From Bacteroidetes bacterium OLB9 (GTDB taxonomy: Bacteria > Bacteroidota > Bacteroidia > Chitinophagales > Saprospiraceae), in NCBI GenBank assembly GCA_001567255.1, contig LNBW01000022.1:1-64000 (forward strand): DNA of 64,000 bases, read 5' to 3'. Of the stretch, positions 1-8,892 are shown piece after piece. How positions within the stretch are numbered: the stretch's first letter is position 1; every line of letters begins with the position of its first letter. The notes beneath the pieces were generated by a model. It made no database searches and was not told the origin of the DNA. It was given only the letters and a program-made list of their open reading frames with translations. A program made the translations under genes and the position numbers.

Positions 1-19
1 AAAAATGTCAAAACAAACA

Positions 20-192
20 AAAGGCTAGTTCAGCTAATTGCCTCCGGCTACCTGAACGCCTCCGCTTTTTTTAAAATCGCTGCTTTTATTTGTCAACGCT
101 TTTCAATATCCGGCCTTAGCGAAACAGTTGTAGGATTAAAGAATGATCAATCCTTGCTTGAGTATGCGTGGTAAACCTTCGTTGTTCATATG
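20..192. repeat. Direct repeat unit, copy 1
   Basis: The first 47 bases of this unit (20-66) are identical to 267-313. A second shared block begins GGCCTTAGCGAA at 112 and ends with a GTGGTAAACCTTCGTTG-type stretch and CATATG at 187-192, matching 357-434 imperfectly. Inside the 47-bp core, AGGC-TA-GTTCAG (22-33) can pair with CTGAACGCCT (52-61), a 10-bp stem with a 2-nt bulge and an 18-nt loop. I see no open reading frame that explains the conservation. The first bases of the window resemble the sequence just before copy 2, so the array may continue to the left. Its function is unknown. Confidence 0.8.
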
Positions 193-266
193 TTTTTCTT
201 GTTAGTTAATGAGGAGCATTTCAATAAAACCTTTGTTACTTTTTTTCATTGCCAAAAAAAGACAAC

Positions 267-434
267 AAAGGCTAGTTCAGCTAATTGCCTCCGGCTACCT
301 GAACGCCTCCGCTCTTTTAAATAGTAGATTTTGAGTTAATTTTACTTTATTAAAATGGCCTTAGCGAATCAGCCGTTAAAAAAAAGGATTTATGATTGCT
401 TCAGCATTCGTGGTAAACCTTCGTTGCTCATATG
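267..434. repeat. Direct repeat unit, copy 2
   Basis: This is the second copy of the unit at 20-192, offset by 247 bases at the left end and 242 at the right end, so the spacing inside the unit varies by a few bases. The hairpin-forming core (267-313) is perfectly conserved. The middle has diverged, and the right block (357-434) is similar but carries substitutions. Strong conservation of a hairpin plus a weaker downstream block suggests a structured repeat family rather than a recent simple duplication; that is inference. Confidence 0.8.
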
Positions 435-690
435 TTTTTTCTTATTTGATAATGATCTAGCCTTGATTGATATGAATCGAGAAAACTGTAATTACGTTAA
501 CTTGATGTACTAATTTTTTGATTGGGCCATGAAGGCTTACATTAAAAGCGATCATTTTCATCATAAATCTTTCATATAAAGCTCATAATAATTTATGAAA
601 ATCTATAATATATACAATTCATTAAAACAGAAATAAAAGATATAAAACATAACTGTAAAAATTTCATGCAGTCATTGAGCCAATAATTAA

Positions 691-698
691 TAATTTTG
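691..698 (+). promoter_or_regulatory. Candidate -7 element upstream of spt
   Basis: TAATTTTG fits the Bacteroidota -7 consensus TAnnTTTG and lies 75 bases before the spt start. No TTTG is found at the usual 19-21 base spacing upstream (a TTG sits only 13 bases away), so the call is tentative. Confidence 0.35.
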
Positions 699-720
699 CA
701 GATATTTGCCTATTGATTGC

Positions 721-736
721 ATTGGGTCAACCCAAT
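721..736. promoter_or_regulatory. Perfect dyad upstream of spt (operator candidate)
   Basis: ATTGGGT-CA-ACCCAAT is a perfect 7-2-7 inverted repeat 38 bases before the spt start and about 23 bases after the candidate -7 element. A 2-nt loop is too small for a good RNA hairpin, so a binding site for a dimeric regulator is the better reading. The regulator is unknown. Confidence 0.4.
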
Positions 737-752
737 ATTCACAAATTTTTAA

Positions 753-1982
<1,230 letters not shown>

Positions 1983-2051
1983 AATATCCGAATACATCCA
2001 TTCGGTTTATGAATGAAGGCAGACTTAAAAGCAATAAGTTTGCCTTTATTT

Positions 2052-2084
2052 TTTGAAAAACGTATGAAAAAAAAATTACTTTTG
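2052..2084 (+). promoter_or_regulatory. Bacteroidota promoter between spt and bcerS
   Basis: TTTG at 2052-2055, a 21-base spacer and TACTTTTG at 2077-2084 match the Bacteroidota sigma consensus. It lies downstream of the spt stop and 42 bases before the ATG at 2127. It would give the rest of the cluster its own transcript, and it argues against the upstream in-frame start at 2013. Confidence 0.55.
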
Positions 2085-2126
2085 CACACAGTTAAACACC
2101 ATTTTGATCTATTAACCAATATTACT

Positions 2127-3251
2127 ATGTCAGTAACCATACAAGAAGTCTCCTTCAAAAATGGAATAAAAGACTTCATAGACTTTCCACACGATCTCTA
2201 TAAAGACGATCCTCACTATGTTCCTGAGATCTATATAGGTCAAAAAGACATGATGAATCCGGATAAATATCCTTTTTTTCAATACGGTAAAGCCAAGTAT
2301 TTTCTTGCTAAAAGAGACAATAAGATCGTAGGTAGAATAGCCGCCATTGAAAATACTAATTATAACCGACACCACCATAGCAATGTAGGGTTCTTTGGTT
2401 TTGCTGACTTTATTGAAGATCAAGAGGTAGTCAATGCACTACTAGATCAAGCAAAAGCGTATGCTAAAGAAAATGGCCATGATGCACTGATGGGACCTAC
2501 TAATTTCACTACCAATGAAACGGCGGGAACCTTAGTAGAAGGCTTCAATGAACCAGCTAAAATCATGATGACGTACAACAAACCCTATTATGGTCGCCTC
2601 CTAGAAGGATATGGACTCAAAAAGGAAATGGACTTGTATGCCTATATGATCTATACTGAAAAGGTTTCAGAAAAGTCACTCAGGCTAGCGGCAGCCATTG
2701 AAGATCGCTTAAAAGCTAAAGGCTTTACTATCCGCAATATCAATCCTAAAGATATAGATAATGAAGCCAAGCGCATCCACAAAATATACAATGAGGCTTG
2801 GGACGACAACTGGGGCTTTGTGCCCTTTACTGATGCAGAATTTGACTACCTAAAAAACGACCTCAAAATGCTCCTTGACCCGAAATTTGCCTACATAGCT
2901 GAGAAAGATGGTGAGCCTGTCGGTTTTGGTTTGACGATTCCAAATATCAATGAGGTCTTGATTAAAAATAAACGTGGCAGATTATTCCCTTGGGGTATAT
3001 TCAGGTTGCTTTGGGGAAAAAATAAGACAAAAACAGTGAGAATCCTGGCTCTAGGCATCCGCAAAGAATACAGAAAAATGGGTGTGGAAGCTGCATTTTT
3101 CTCTAGAAATATAGCAGAAGCTAAAAGAAGAGGTCTCATAGGTGGTGAAGCATCATGGATTCTGGAAAACAATGAACCCATGAGAGCTGCTGCAGAACAC
3201 CTCAATGGTGAGCGGTATAAGACATATAGGCTTTACTCAATTAAAATTTAA
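2127..3251 (+). CDS. bcerS: GNAT-fold N-acyltransferase, bacterial ceramide synthase candidate
   Basis: The 374-residue protein belongs to a GNAT-like family found beside spt in ceramide-making bacteria; the Caulobacter member acylates the sphingoid base to form (keto)ceramide. Visible family features are GPTNFTTNE near residue 123, the MMTYNKPYY segment, an ENTNYNRHHH stretch in the N-terminal half, and a C-terminal acyl-CoA-type half with ALGIRKEYRKMGVEAA. The frame is open back to 2013, but the ATG at 2127 is chosen because the family begins near here and a promoter lies at 2052-2084. The next gene starts 6 bases after the stop. The acyl donor cannot be read from sequence. A general GNAT acetyltransferase is the alternative, less likely given the context. 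Confidence 0.7.
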   Translation: MSVTIQEVSFKNGIKDFIDFPHDLYKDDPHYVPEIYIGQKDMMNPDKYPFFQYGKAKYFLAKRDNKIVGRIAAIENTNYNRHHHSNVGFFGFADFIEDQEVVNALLDQAKAYAKENGHDALMGPTNFTTNETAGTLVEGFNEPAKIMMTYNKPYYGRLLEGYGLKKEMDLYAYMIYTEKVSEKSLRLAAAIEDRLKAKGFTIRNINPKDIDNEAKRIHKIYNEAWDDNWGFVPFTDAEFDYLKNDLKMLLDPKFAYIAEKDGEPVGFGLTIPNINEVLIKNKRGRLFPWGIFRLLWGKNKTKTVRILALGIRKEYRKMGVEAAFFSRNIAEAKRRGLIGGEASWILENNEPMRAAAEHLNGERYKTYRLYSIKI

Positions 3252-3257
3252 GTTGAA

Positions 3258-4253
3258 GTGCAGCAAGCTGTCATACTGATTACCGGTGCAAATGGTTTCA
3301 TTGGACACCATATTGTGCAAGAAGCTATACGTCAAAACATGGTCGTGTATGCAGGTGTGAGAGCCGGCAGTAACACACAGTTGCTTGATGGCTTATCATG
3401 TCAAATCATACCATTGAAATACAATGACGTAGCATCTATGTCAGCAACATTGCAGCAGATACAACCTGACTATATTATCCATAATGCAGGACTGACTCGA
3501 ACACCAGATTATAACCAATATCTTGAAGTCAACAAACAGTATTTAGTCAATCTAGTGGAAGCAATCCGCCAATCGCATATCTCGCTAAAAAAGCTACTTT
3601 TTGTGAGTAGCCTAGCGGCATTTGGCCCGGCAGATTTTCAAAAGAGCGGCATTATTACACATGATGCTACTCATCATCCAGTGACCGATTACGGCCGAAG
3701 CAAACTAGAAGCTGAAGAATGGTTATGGAAGCAACAAGATCTTCCCTTCAATGTCATCAGACCTACCGCTGTATATGGTCCTGGTGAAAAAGACTTGCTC
3801 AATGTATTCAAGATGATCAAAAAAGGGATCAATGTTGTAGCAGGTTTTGGCAATCAACAACTCACATTTATCTATGTGGACGACCTGGTCAAACTCATGA
3901 TCAAAGCGACGACTACCAGTCATATGCATAGGGCGTACTTTGGTGCAGATGGACAACTTTATGATGGTCGTGCCTTTCCGGAGGCGATCGCTACTGCCAT
4001 GAATAAAAAATACATCACCATACGTTTGCCGATTTTCATCATAAAAATGGCTGCTTCGATGAGCGAACTCGCCGGTAAAATTTTGGGATATTTTCCGACA
4101 CTATATCGGCAAAGAGTCAATGAAATCAGCGCTCGAAACTGGAATTGCGACACTTCAAACCTAGAAACCGACCTTGGATTCAAACCAGCATTTACACTTC
4201 AAGCAGGGGTACATGAAACCGTCCGCTGGTATGAAGAACATCAATGGATTTAA
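3258..4253 (+). CDS. cerR: NAD(P)-dependent epimerase-type reductase, CerR-like
   Basis: Extended short-chain dehydrogenase of 331 residues: Rossmann motif TGANGFIG at 9-16, VSSLAAFGP with the active-site Ser region, and YGRSK with catalytic Tyr145 and Lys149. In the bacterial ceramide pathway an enzyme of this family reduces the 3-keto group of the sphingoid base or ceramide, and its position between the synthase candidate and the lipid kinase fits that role. The start is GTG at 3258, 6 bases after the previous stop. Substrate assignment comes from context; sequence alone supports only an NAD(P)-dependent sugar-epimerase-like reductase. Confidence 0.7.
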   Translation: MQQAVILITGANGFIGHHIVQEAIRQNMVVYAGVRAGSNTQLLDGLSCQIIPLKYNDVASMSATLQQIQPDYIIHNAGLTRTPDYNQYLEVNKQYLVNLVEAIRQSHISLKKLLFVSSLAAFGPADFQKSGIITHDATHHPVTDYGRSKLEAEEWLWKQQDLPFNVIRPTAVYGPGEKDLLNVFKMIKKGINVVAGFGNQQLTFIYVDDLVKLMIKATTTSHMHRAYFGADGQLYDGRAFPEAIATAMNKKYITIRLPIFIIKMAASMSELAGKILGYFPTLYRQRVNEISARNWNCDTSNLETDLGFKPAFTLQAGVHETVRWYEEHQWI

Positions 4254-4268
4254 AAAGCAAAGGAAAGA

Positions 4269-5153
4269 TTGGAGCAGAAAAAACGCATAGTTATCATTGC
4301 CAACCCTTTTTCAGGCAATAAAATAGGAAAAGACATAGATCAGGCATTGAAGACCTATCTTGATTCCGAAATCTACGATTACGAGATTCAATATACTGAG
4401 TATCCGAGTCATGCCATAGAAATTGCTCGTCATGCTGCTGATCATGGGTATTATGCTGTGATTGCAGCCGGAGGTGATGGCACACTCAATGAAGTAGTAA
4501 ATGGTGTATCAGGCAAGCCAATAATTATAGGCATTATTCCTGCAGGTTCAGGCAATGGATTTGCACATCACTTAGGCATCCGCCACAATATAGAAAAAGC
4601 CATCAGTGTCATCAATAAGGGAAACACGATGCAAATTGATATTGGCAAGCTCAATGACCGATATTTTATCAACCTAGGGGGTGTCGGGCTGGATGCAAAA
4701 GTAGCGTATAAGACGCAGAAAAACAAAAGTCGGGGTTTTCTTCCTTACTTTCTACAAACTTTGTCAGAAATAGTAAATTTCAAATCTTCCTTCATGGTCA
4801 TTGAGACACCGGAGAAGACTTGGTCAGGAGCATACGTGACAGCAGTGATCGCCAATGGATCCATTTATGGCTACGATTTTACTATTGCACCGGCTTCGAT
4901 CCTGCATGATGGTCAGTTTGATGTACTTCTCTTCAAAAAAGCTCCGCTGTGGAAGTATCTCATCAACTTACCGAAGCTATTAAGAAAGAAAATTCATACT
5001 AGTGAACTGGTGGAATATTTTAAAACTAGTAAGATCACCATAACGCCGCGTGATAAGGTATTTTATCATGTGGACGGTGAAGGATTTGAAACAGATTGTT
5101 CTATTGAGTTCAGCATCATGCCTAATCATATTACTATTTTCACACCAGTATAA
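4269..5153 (+). CDS. Diacylglycerol kinase-family lipid kinase
   Basis: Soluble lipid kinase of the DAGK/YegS/sphingosine kinase superfamily, 294 residues. The ATP-binding GGDGT is at 68-72, preceded by ANPFSGNK and followed by PAGSGNGFA; the C-terminal beta-domain ends with VDGEGFE. The start is TTG at 4269, with an AAAGGA stretch just upstream that could act as a ribosome-binding site, unusual for this genome. Next to spt, bcerS and cerR the substrate may be ceramide, as for the ceramide kinase of the Caulobacter pathway, but diacylglycerol or undecaprenol cannot be excluded. Confidence 0.8.
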   Translation: MEQKKRIVIIANPFSGNKIGKDIDQALKTYLDSEIYDYEIQYTEYPSHAIEIARHAADHGYYAVIAAGGDGTLNEVVNGVSGKPIIIGIIPAGSGNGFAHHLGIRHNIEKAISVINKGNTMQIDIGKLNDRYFINLGGVGLDAKVAYKTQKNKSRGFLPYFLQTLSEIVNFKSSFMVIETPEKTWSGAYVTAVIANGSIYGYDFTIAPASILHDGQFDVLLFKKAPLWKYLINLPKLLRKKIHTSELVEYFKTSKITITPRDKVFYHVDGEGFETDCSIEFSIMPNHITIFTPV

Positions 5154-5165
5154 CAGCAAAAGGAA

Positions 5166-6041
5166 ATGTTGTATTTAATTTTATGTATCGTTTTCAACAG
5201 TATTTTAGGCGTAATATTTAAAATGTTTGCAAGATACGATATTGACCAGCTACAAGCCATTGTTATCAACTATATCGTTTGTGTGCTGACTGCAACAGTA
5301 GTGATCGGTGACTGGCCCATACCTGCGGATGTAACATCACAACCTTGGTTCTTACACGCCTTGATTCTAGGTGCGCTGTTTGTGACAATTTTTTATATGA
5401 TAGCCAAAACAGTAGAGCATTTTGGCATCGTTGTAAACTCTATCTTTCAGAAAATGTCACTGATTGCCCCTGCGCTCATTGCCATATTTATCTATCATGA
5501 ATCATCCGGATGGATGAAGTGGACAGGTATTTTTGCAGCCATCAGTTCGGTTATTTTGCTAAGTTATGAAAAACCAGATCAAAGCGACAATAAAATACAG
5601 CAAGGTAACTGGCTCTGGATATTTCCTGCCTTAACTTTCCTAGGGTCTTGTCTTATAGATAGTGGTTTGTATTACGTAGAGAAAACCGGTCTTGTCGCTA
5701 ATAGCGATATTGGATTTACGGCATCCTTATTTTTATCAGCAAGCGTCAGCGGTTTGATTATGCTAGGTTATGCCATCGTCAATGGCAAGACCCATTTACA
5801 ATGGAAAAATATAGTAGCAGGGATTATTCTAGGCGTACCTAATTTTTTTGCCATCTACTTATTGATTCTTGTACTCAAACAAGGATGGGGCGGATCTATA
5901 GTATTTCCTGTGAATAATGTTGGTATCCTAGTGCTAACAGCTCTATTTGGCATCCTCGTTTTTAAAGAGAAAATAACACCTTTTAAAATTGCCGGTTTTG
6001 TGCTCTCTGTATTTTCGATTTTCCTGATCACTTTCAAATAA
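5166..6041 (+). CDS. DMT-superfamily (EamA-like) membrane transporter
   Basis: Integral membrane protein of 291 residues with about ten hydrophobic helices in two five-helix halves, separated by a hydrophilic stretch near residue 140 (YEKPDQSDNKIQ). This is the drug/metabolite transporter layout. It starts 12 bases after the lipid kinase with an AAAGGAA just before ATG, so it is probably co-translated with it. The substrate is unknown. Its place at the end of a sphingolipid cluster allows a role in moving a lipid product or precursor across the inner membrane, which is inference only. Confidence 0.7.
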   Translation: MLYLILCIVFNSILGVIFKMFARYDIDQLQAIVINYIVCVLTATVVIGDWPIPADVTSQPWFLHALILGALFVTIFYMIAKTVEHFGIVVNSIFQKMSLIAPALIAIFIYHESSGWMKWTGIFAAISSVILLSYEKPDQSDNKIQQGNWLWIFPALTFLGSCLIDSGLYYVEKTGLVANSDIGFTASLFLSASVSGLIMLGYAIVNGKTHLQWKNIVAGIILGVPNFFAIYLLILVLKQGWGGSIVFPVNNVGILVLTALFGILVFKEKITPFKIAGFVLSVFSIFLITFK

Positions 6042-6059
6042 ACAAAATCAATAACAGAA

Positions 6060-6710
6060 GTGACAGATGCATATTTGACCATAGCAAGCGAGGCACAAGG
6101 TGAATACAAAGAAAAAGGCAGTAAGTTTATGGCTTATGCCTATCCCATACAAGATGAAGAAATGTTTGAGTTTTATCTGGATCGCCTCAAATCGCTGCAT
6201 CCTAAAGCAAGGCATCATTGCTATGCCTATAAACTAGGATTGGATATGAATCGATATCGAATCAACGACGATGGTGAGCCATCGGGCACAGCGGGAAAAC
6301 CGATTTTGGGTCAGATCCAGAGTTATAACCTTACTGATGTACTGGTGGTGGTGGTAAGGTATTTTGGGGGTACCAAGCTAGGCGCTACAGGGCTCATCCG
6401 CGCTTATAAAGAAGCAACACAAGATGCGCTTAATCATGCAGAGATTGTTGAGAAATACCTAACAGCAGAATATGAATTAAATTTTGGTTACGAACAGATG
6501 GGACACATCTTAAATATACTCAAGGAAATCGATGTTGAAATCATCCACAAAGCTTTTGAAGCAAATTGCTATGTCAAAATTGAAGTACGTCTATCAAAAG
6601 AAGTGAATCTCATACACACCTTAAAAGCTAAATTGCTGGGCAAAACAATGGAAGAAGTCACGCCTGATACAGTGATCCCTTTTTGTAGTATCGACAGAAT
6701 AAAAGCGTGA
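6060..6710 (+). CDS. yigZ: YigZ/IMPACT family protein
   Basis: 216 residues with the conserved UPF0029 N-terminal domain: KGSKF near 19, KARHHCYAYKLG at 49-60 and DDGEPSGTAG at 70-79, then VVRYFGGTKLGATGLIRAY. The C-terminal half resembles the ferredoxin-like fold of this family. GTG start 18 bases after the DMT gene. Members are thought to bind nucleic acid or translation components; the precise role is unknown, and the link to the lipid genes upstream is probably just co-transcription. Confidence 0.85.
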   Translation: MTDAYLTIASEAQGEYKEKGSKFMAYAYPIQDEEMFEFYLDRLKSLHPKARHHCYAYKLGLDMNRYRINDDGEPSGTAGKPILGQIQSYNLTDVLVVVVRYFGGTKLGATGLIRAYKEATQDALNHAEIVEKYLTAEYELNFGYEQMGHILNILKEIDVEIIHKAFEANCYVKIEVRLSKEVNLIHTLKAKLLGKTMEEVTPDTVIPFCSIDRIKA

Positions 6711-6729
6711 ACTTGCAAAATATAATCCA

Positions 6730-6757
6730 GTATGATGCCATCTTATGAACATCATAC
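6730..6757. terminator. Hairpin between convergent yigZ and ompH-like genes
   Basis: GTATGATG (6730-6737) and CATCATAC (6750-6757) form a perfect 8-bp stem with a 12-nt loop in the short gap between two convergent genes. There is no T-run on either side, so it is at best a weak terminator. Confidence 0.4.
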
Positions 6758-6781
6758 CAGACATCAAGTAGCGAGGCAGAT

Positions 6782-7441
6782 TTACTTATCAGAGGTATTC
6801 TGTTTCTGCGTATCCTTTTTATTAGAATTAGCATACTGCTCATTCAGCTCGCGTAATGTTTCCTGAGTAATATCAAGTGCTTTTCTGCCAAACATTACAC
6901 TACCTCCTACACCCTTCATCAGTACATAATCATAACCTTTGGTTTCGGCTACTTTCTCTAGGTATTCATCAATTTTATTTTGAAGATCCTTCTGTGTTTC
7001 CTGCAATTTAGACTCCAGATCCATAGCGGCATTGTCCCGTTGTTTCATTAGAGACTCTTCTTCTTTAGCTAAGTTCATTTGTTGTTGTGCATATTTCTCT
7101 TCCAGTTTTTTAAGCTCAACCGGCGCATAAGAAGCAGCATTTTGCTGAATATTTGCAATCTCTTGCTGGAATTTTGCCATTTTTCTCTGGAATGCTTCAA
7201 TTTTTCCTGAGAGTGACTTTTCGGCAGCTTTTGATTGCTCTTCCAATGCGGCTTTTTTGTCTAAATACAACTCATATTTATTTAATAAAGTATCAATATC
7301 AATATAAACAATCTTGTCGCCGCTTATAGGCTGATCCATTTTTGTATTTGAATCAGAGGTATTACCGGTCGGTTGAGTGCATGCATAAGGAAGGATAAAT
7401 GCTAAAGAAAGTATCAAGGATAATTTTAAAAAGGAATTCAT
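6782..7441 (-). CDS. OmpH/Skp-like periplasmic lipoprotein
   Basis: 219-residue protein with a lipoprotein signal peptide (lipobox LPYAC, acylated Cys21) and a long charged alpha-helical middle (about 60-165) typical of Skp/OmpH coiled-coil prongs. The C-terminal DYVLMKGVGGSVMFG is the conserved beta-strand of the trimerisation core. Skp holds outer-membrane proteins in the periplasm; a lipid-anchored form is common in Bacteroidota. It is monocistronic. A -7 box in reverse (CAAAAGTA at 7481-7488) lies 40 bases upstream of the start. Confidence 0.8.
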   Translation of the reverse strand: MNSFLKLSLILSLAFILPYACTQPTGNTSDSNTKMDQPISGDKIVYIDIDTLLNKYELYLDKKAALEEQSKAAEKSLSGKIEAFQRKMAKFQQEIANIQQNAASYAPVELKKLEEKYAQQQMNLAKEEESLMKQRDNAAMDLESKLQETQKDLQNKIDEYLEKVAETKGYDYVLMKGVGGSVMFGRKALDITQETLRELNEQYANSNKKDTQKQNTSDK

Positions 7442-7566
7442 AACTGTGTTTTTAAATAACTAAATTTTCAAAATAAAGCGCAAAAGTAGTATTTTTTTGT
7501 AGAATTATATAAGAAGCTGAAAAATAGACCCTTTCATAAGAGATTTACCCACAGAAAAGTCAACCG

Positions 7567-8880
7567 TCATTCCTCACAATTTAACTTATGAGTAGTTGTA
7601 GAGTTGATGTATCGATCACTATAACCTGCTATTTCCTCGCCAATCTTTCGGCCTAATTCCATACCCTTTTCACAATCATTTAGATAATGTACACCTATCA
7701 AAAACCTAGAGTAGGCATTTTCCTTGGCCATTGCTTCTAGATTTTTAAATTTACGCGGCTCACCAAAAAACTCTCTCCTACCTTGATGCGAATCATCCAC
7801 CACTTCGCGATTATTGCCAAAATAAAATTCAAGAACAGCAACCGCTGCGCTACCAAACACTGAATGTCCTGAAGGATAAGATGGAAAATCAGGATGGTGC
7901 ATAGCCCTCCATCTTGTATCAATAAATTTATTAATAAAATTCTCAGGCCGCAACAAATTATAAGTAAATTTGTACCTCCAGCAAATCACAGATCCATCGT
8001 ACAGTGCAATACTCAAGTCATTGTACAATTTGATCACTTTTTCAAAAGGCATCGGACTAGTAGCTAAAATACCGTCGGTAATATTTAGCCATCGACTGAT
8101 CGGCGTAAAAGTCAATCCCCTTACATCGTCACTCCAGAAATCCCCTATCCATTTATCTTCGCTAGTCAATTGTAACGACTGTGTATATACAGACAGCGAC
8201 TCATCATAGAGTGCTTTTTCCAAATTGAGATGATCACTATATGGTGGTTCTAGGTTAATTTTACTTTTATCCACAACTATTGTAGGATTTTCTCCCCATT
8301 TTTTCAGAATGCTGGTCCTATCATCATATCGAAAGCGAATAGGCACATAGTTAGAGGGCACCATTTGTTCTTTTTCTGCTAAGTGCTCTGCCTTCTCAAA
8401 AATACTATTCACCTTATGTATAATCTCACTTATACATTGTTTATCAATGGCATCATTTACATGGAGAGTAGTTTCTACCTTGTTAAAATGTTCTTTTATC
8501 CAGTCATCAAATTGAGTCACTTTATAATCTTTGTACAAATCAGACATGGCCATATAGTAAGCCATATTAAGGGTTTTTAAAGCAATGGGTTGTTGTGCCG
8601 AAAATGCATCCTCAAATTCTAAATATACACTAAGAATAGTCATACTTAGTCGTGCTGCATTTCGAGCTGATAAGACAGGAAAAGAAGATGTATCCCGCTC
8701 TTCAATCTTAAAATATAGTTGATACCAATCTCTAATCAGCATATTAGCCTTTCGGTCAAAATCATTGACATCTTCATTTTTATCAGATGCCGAGCATGAA
8801 AACAAATGCATCAAAACTAGCAAAAATGGTATCGCCAGCCATCTAAAATTATAAATCCATGAAGACGATTTCAAATTCAT
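7567..8880 (-). CDS. Vanadium-dependent haloperoxidase/PAP2 family lipoprotein
   Basis: 437 residues, exported and lipidated (Cys29 in LFSC). It carries the complete vanadate/phosphate pocket of the haloperoxidase-acid phosphatase superfamily: Lys304-x6-Arg311-Pro, PSGH at 336-339, and Ser391-Arg-x5-His398-x3-Asp402. This chemistry serves either halide peroxidation or phosphate-ester hydrolysis, and sequence alone does not decide. It lies 12 bases downstream of a histidine kinase and reads with it, so the two-component system and this enzyme are probably one operon. A distant paralog lies at 11395-12790 on the other strand. Confidence 0.8.
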   Translation of the reverse strand: MNLKSSSWIYNFRWLAIPFLLVLMHLFSCSASDKNEDVNDFDRKANMLIRDWYQLYFKIEERDTSSFPVLSARNAARLSMTILSVYLEFEDAFSAQQPIALKTLNMAYYMAMSDLYKDYKVTQFDDWIKEHFNKVETTLHVNDAIDKQCISEIIHKVNSIFEKAEHLAEKEQMVPSNYVPIRFRYDDRTSILKKWGENPTIVVDKSKINLEPPYSDHLNLEKALYDESLSVYTQSLQLTSEDKWIGDFWSDDVRGLTFTPISRWLNITDGILATSPMPFEKVIKLYNDLSIALYDGSVICWRYKFTYNLLRPENFINKFIDTRWRAMHHPDFPSYPSGHSVFGSAAVAVLEFYFGNNREVVDDSHQGRREFFGEPRKFKNLEAMAKENAYSRFLIGVHYLNDCEKGMELGRKIGEEIAGYSDRYINSTTTHKLNCEE

Positions 8881-8892
8881 AAATAGCTATTG

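Noticed and set aside
20..434. Integron attC array
   Set aside because: No GTTRRRY/RYYYAAC core pair could be placed and no cassette ORF lies between the copies.
2013..2126. In-frame upstream extension of the bcerS candidate
   Set aside because: It lies over a promoter and is low-complexity; the family start fits 2127.
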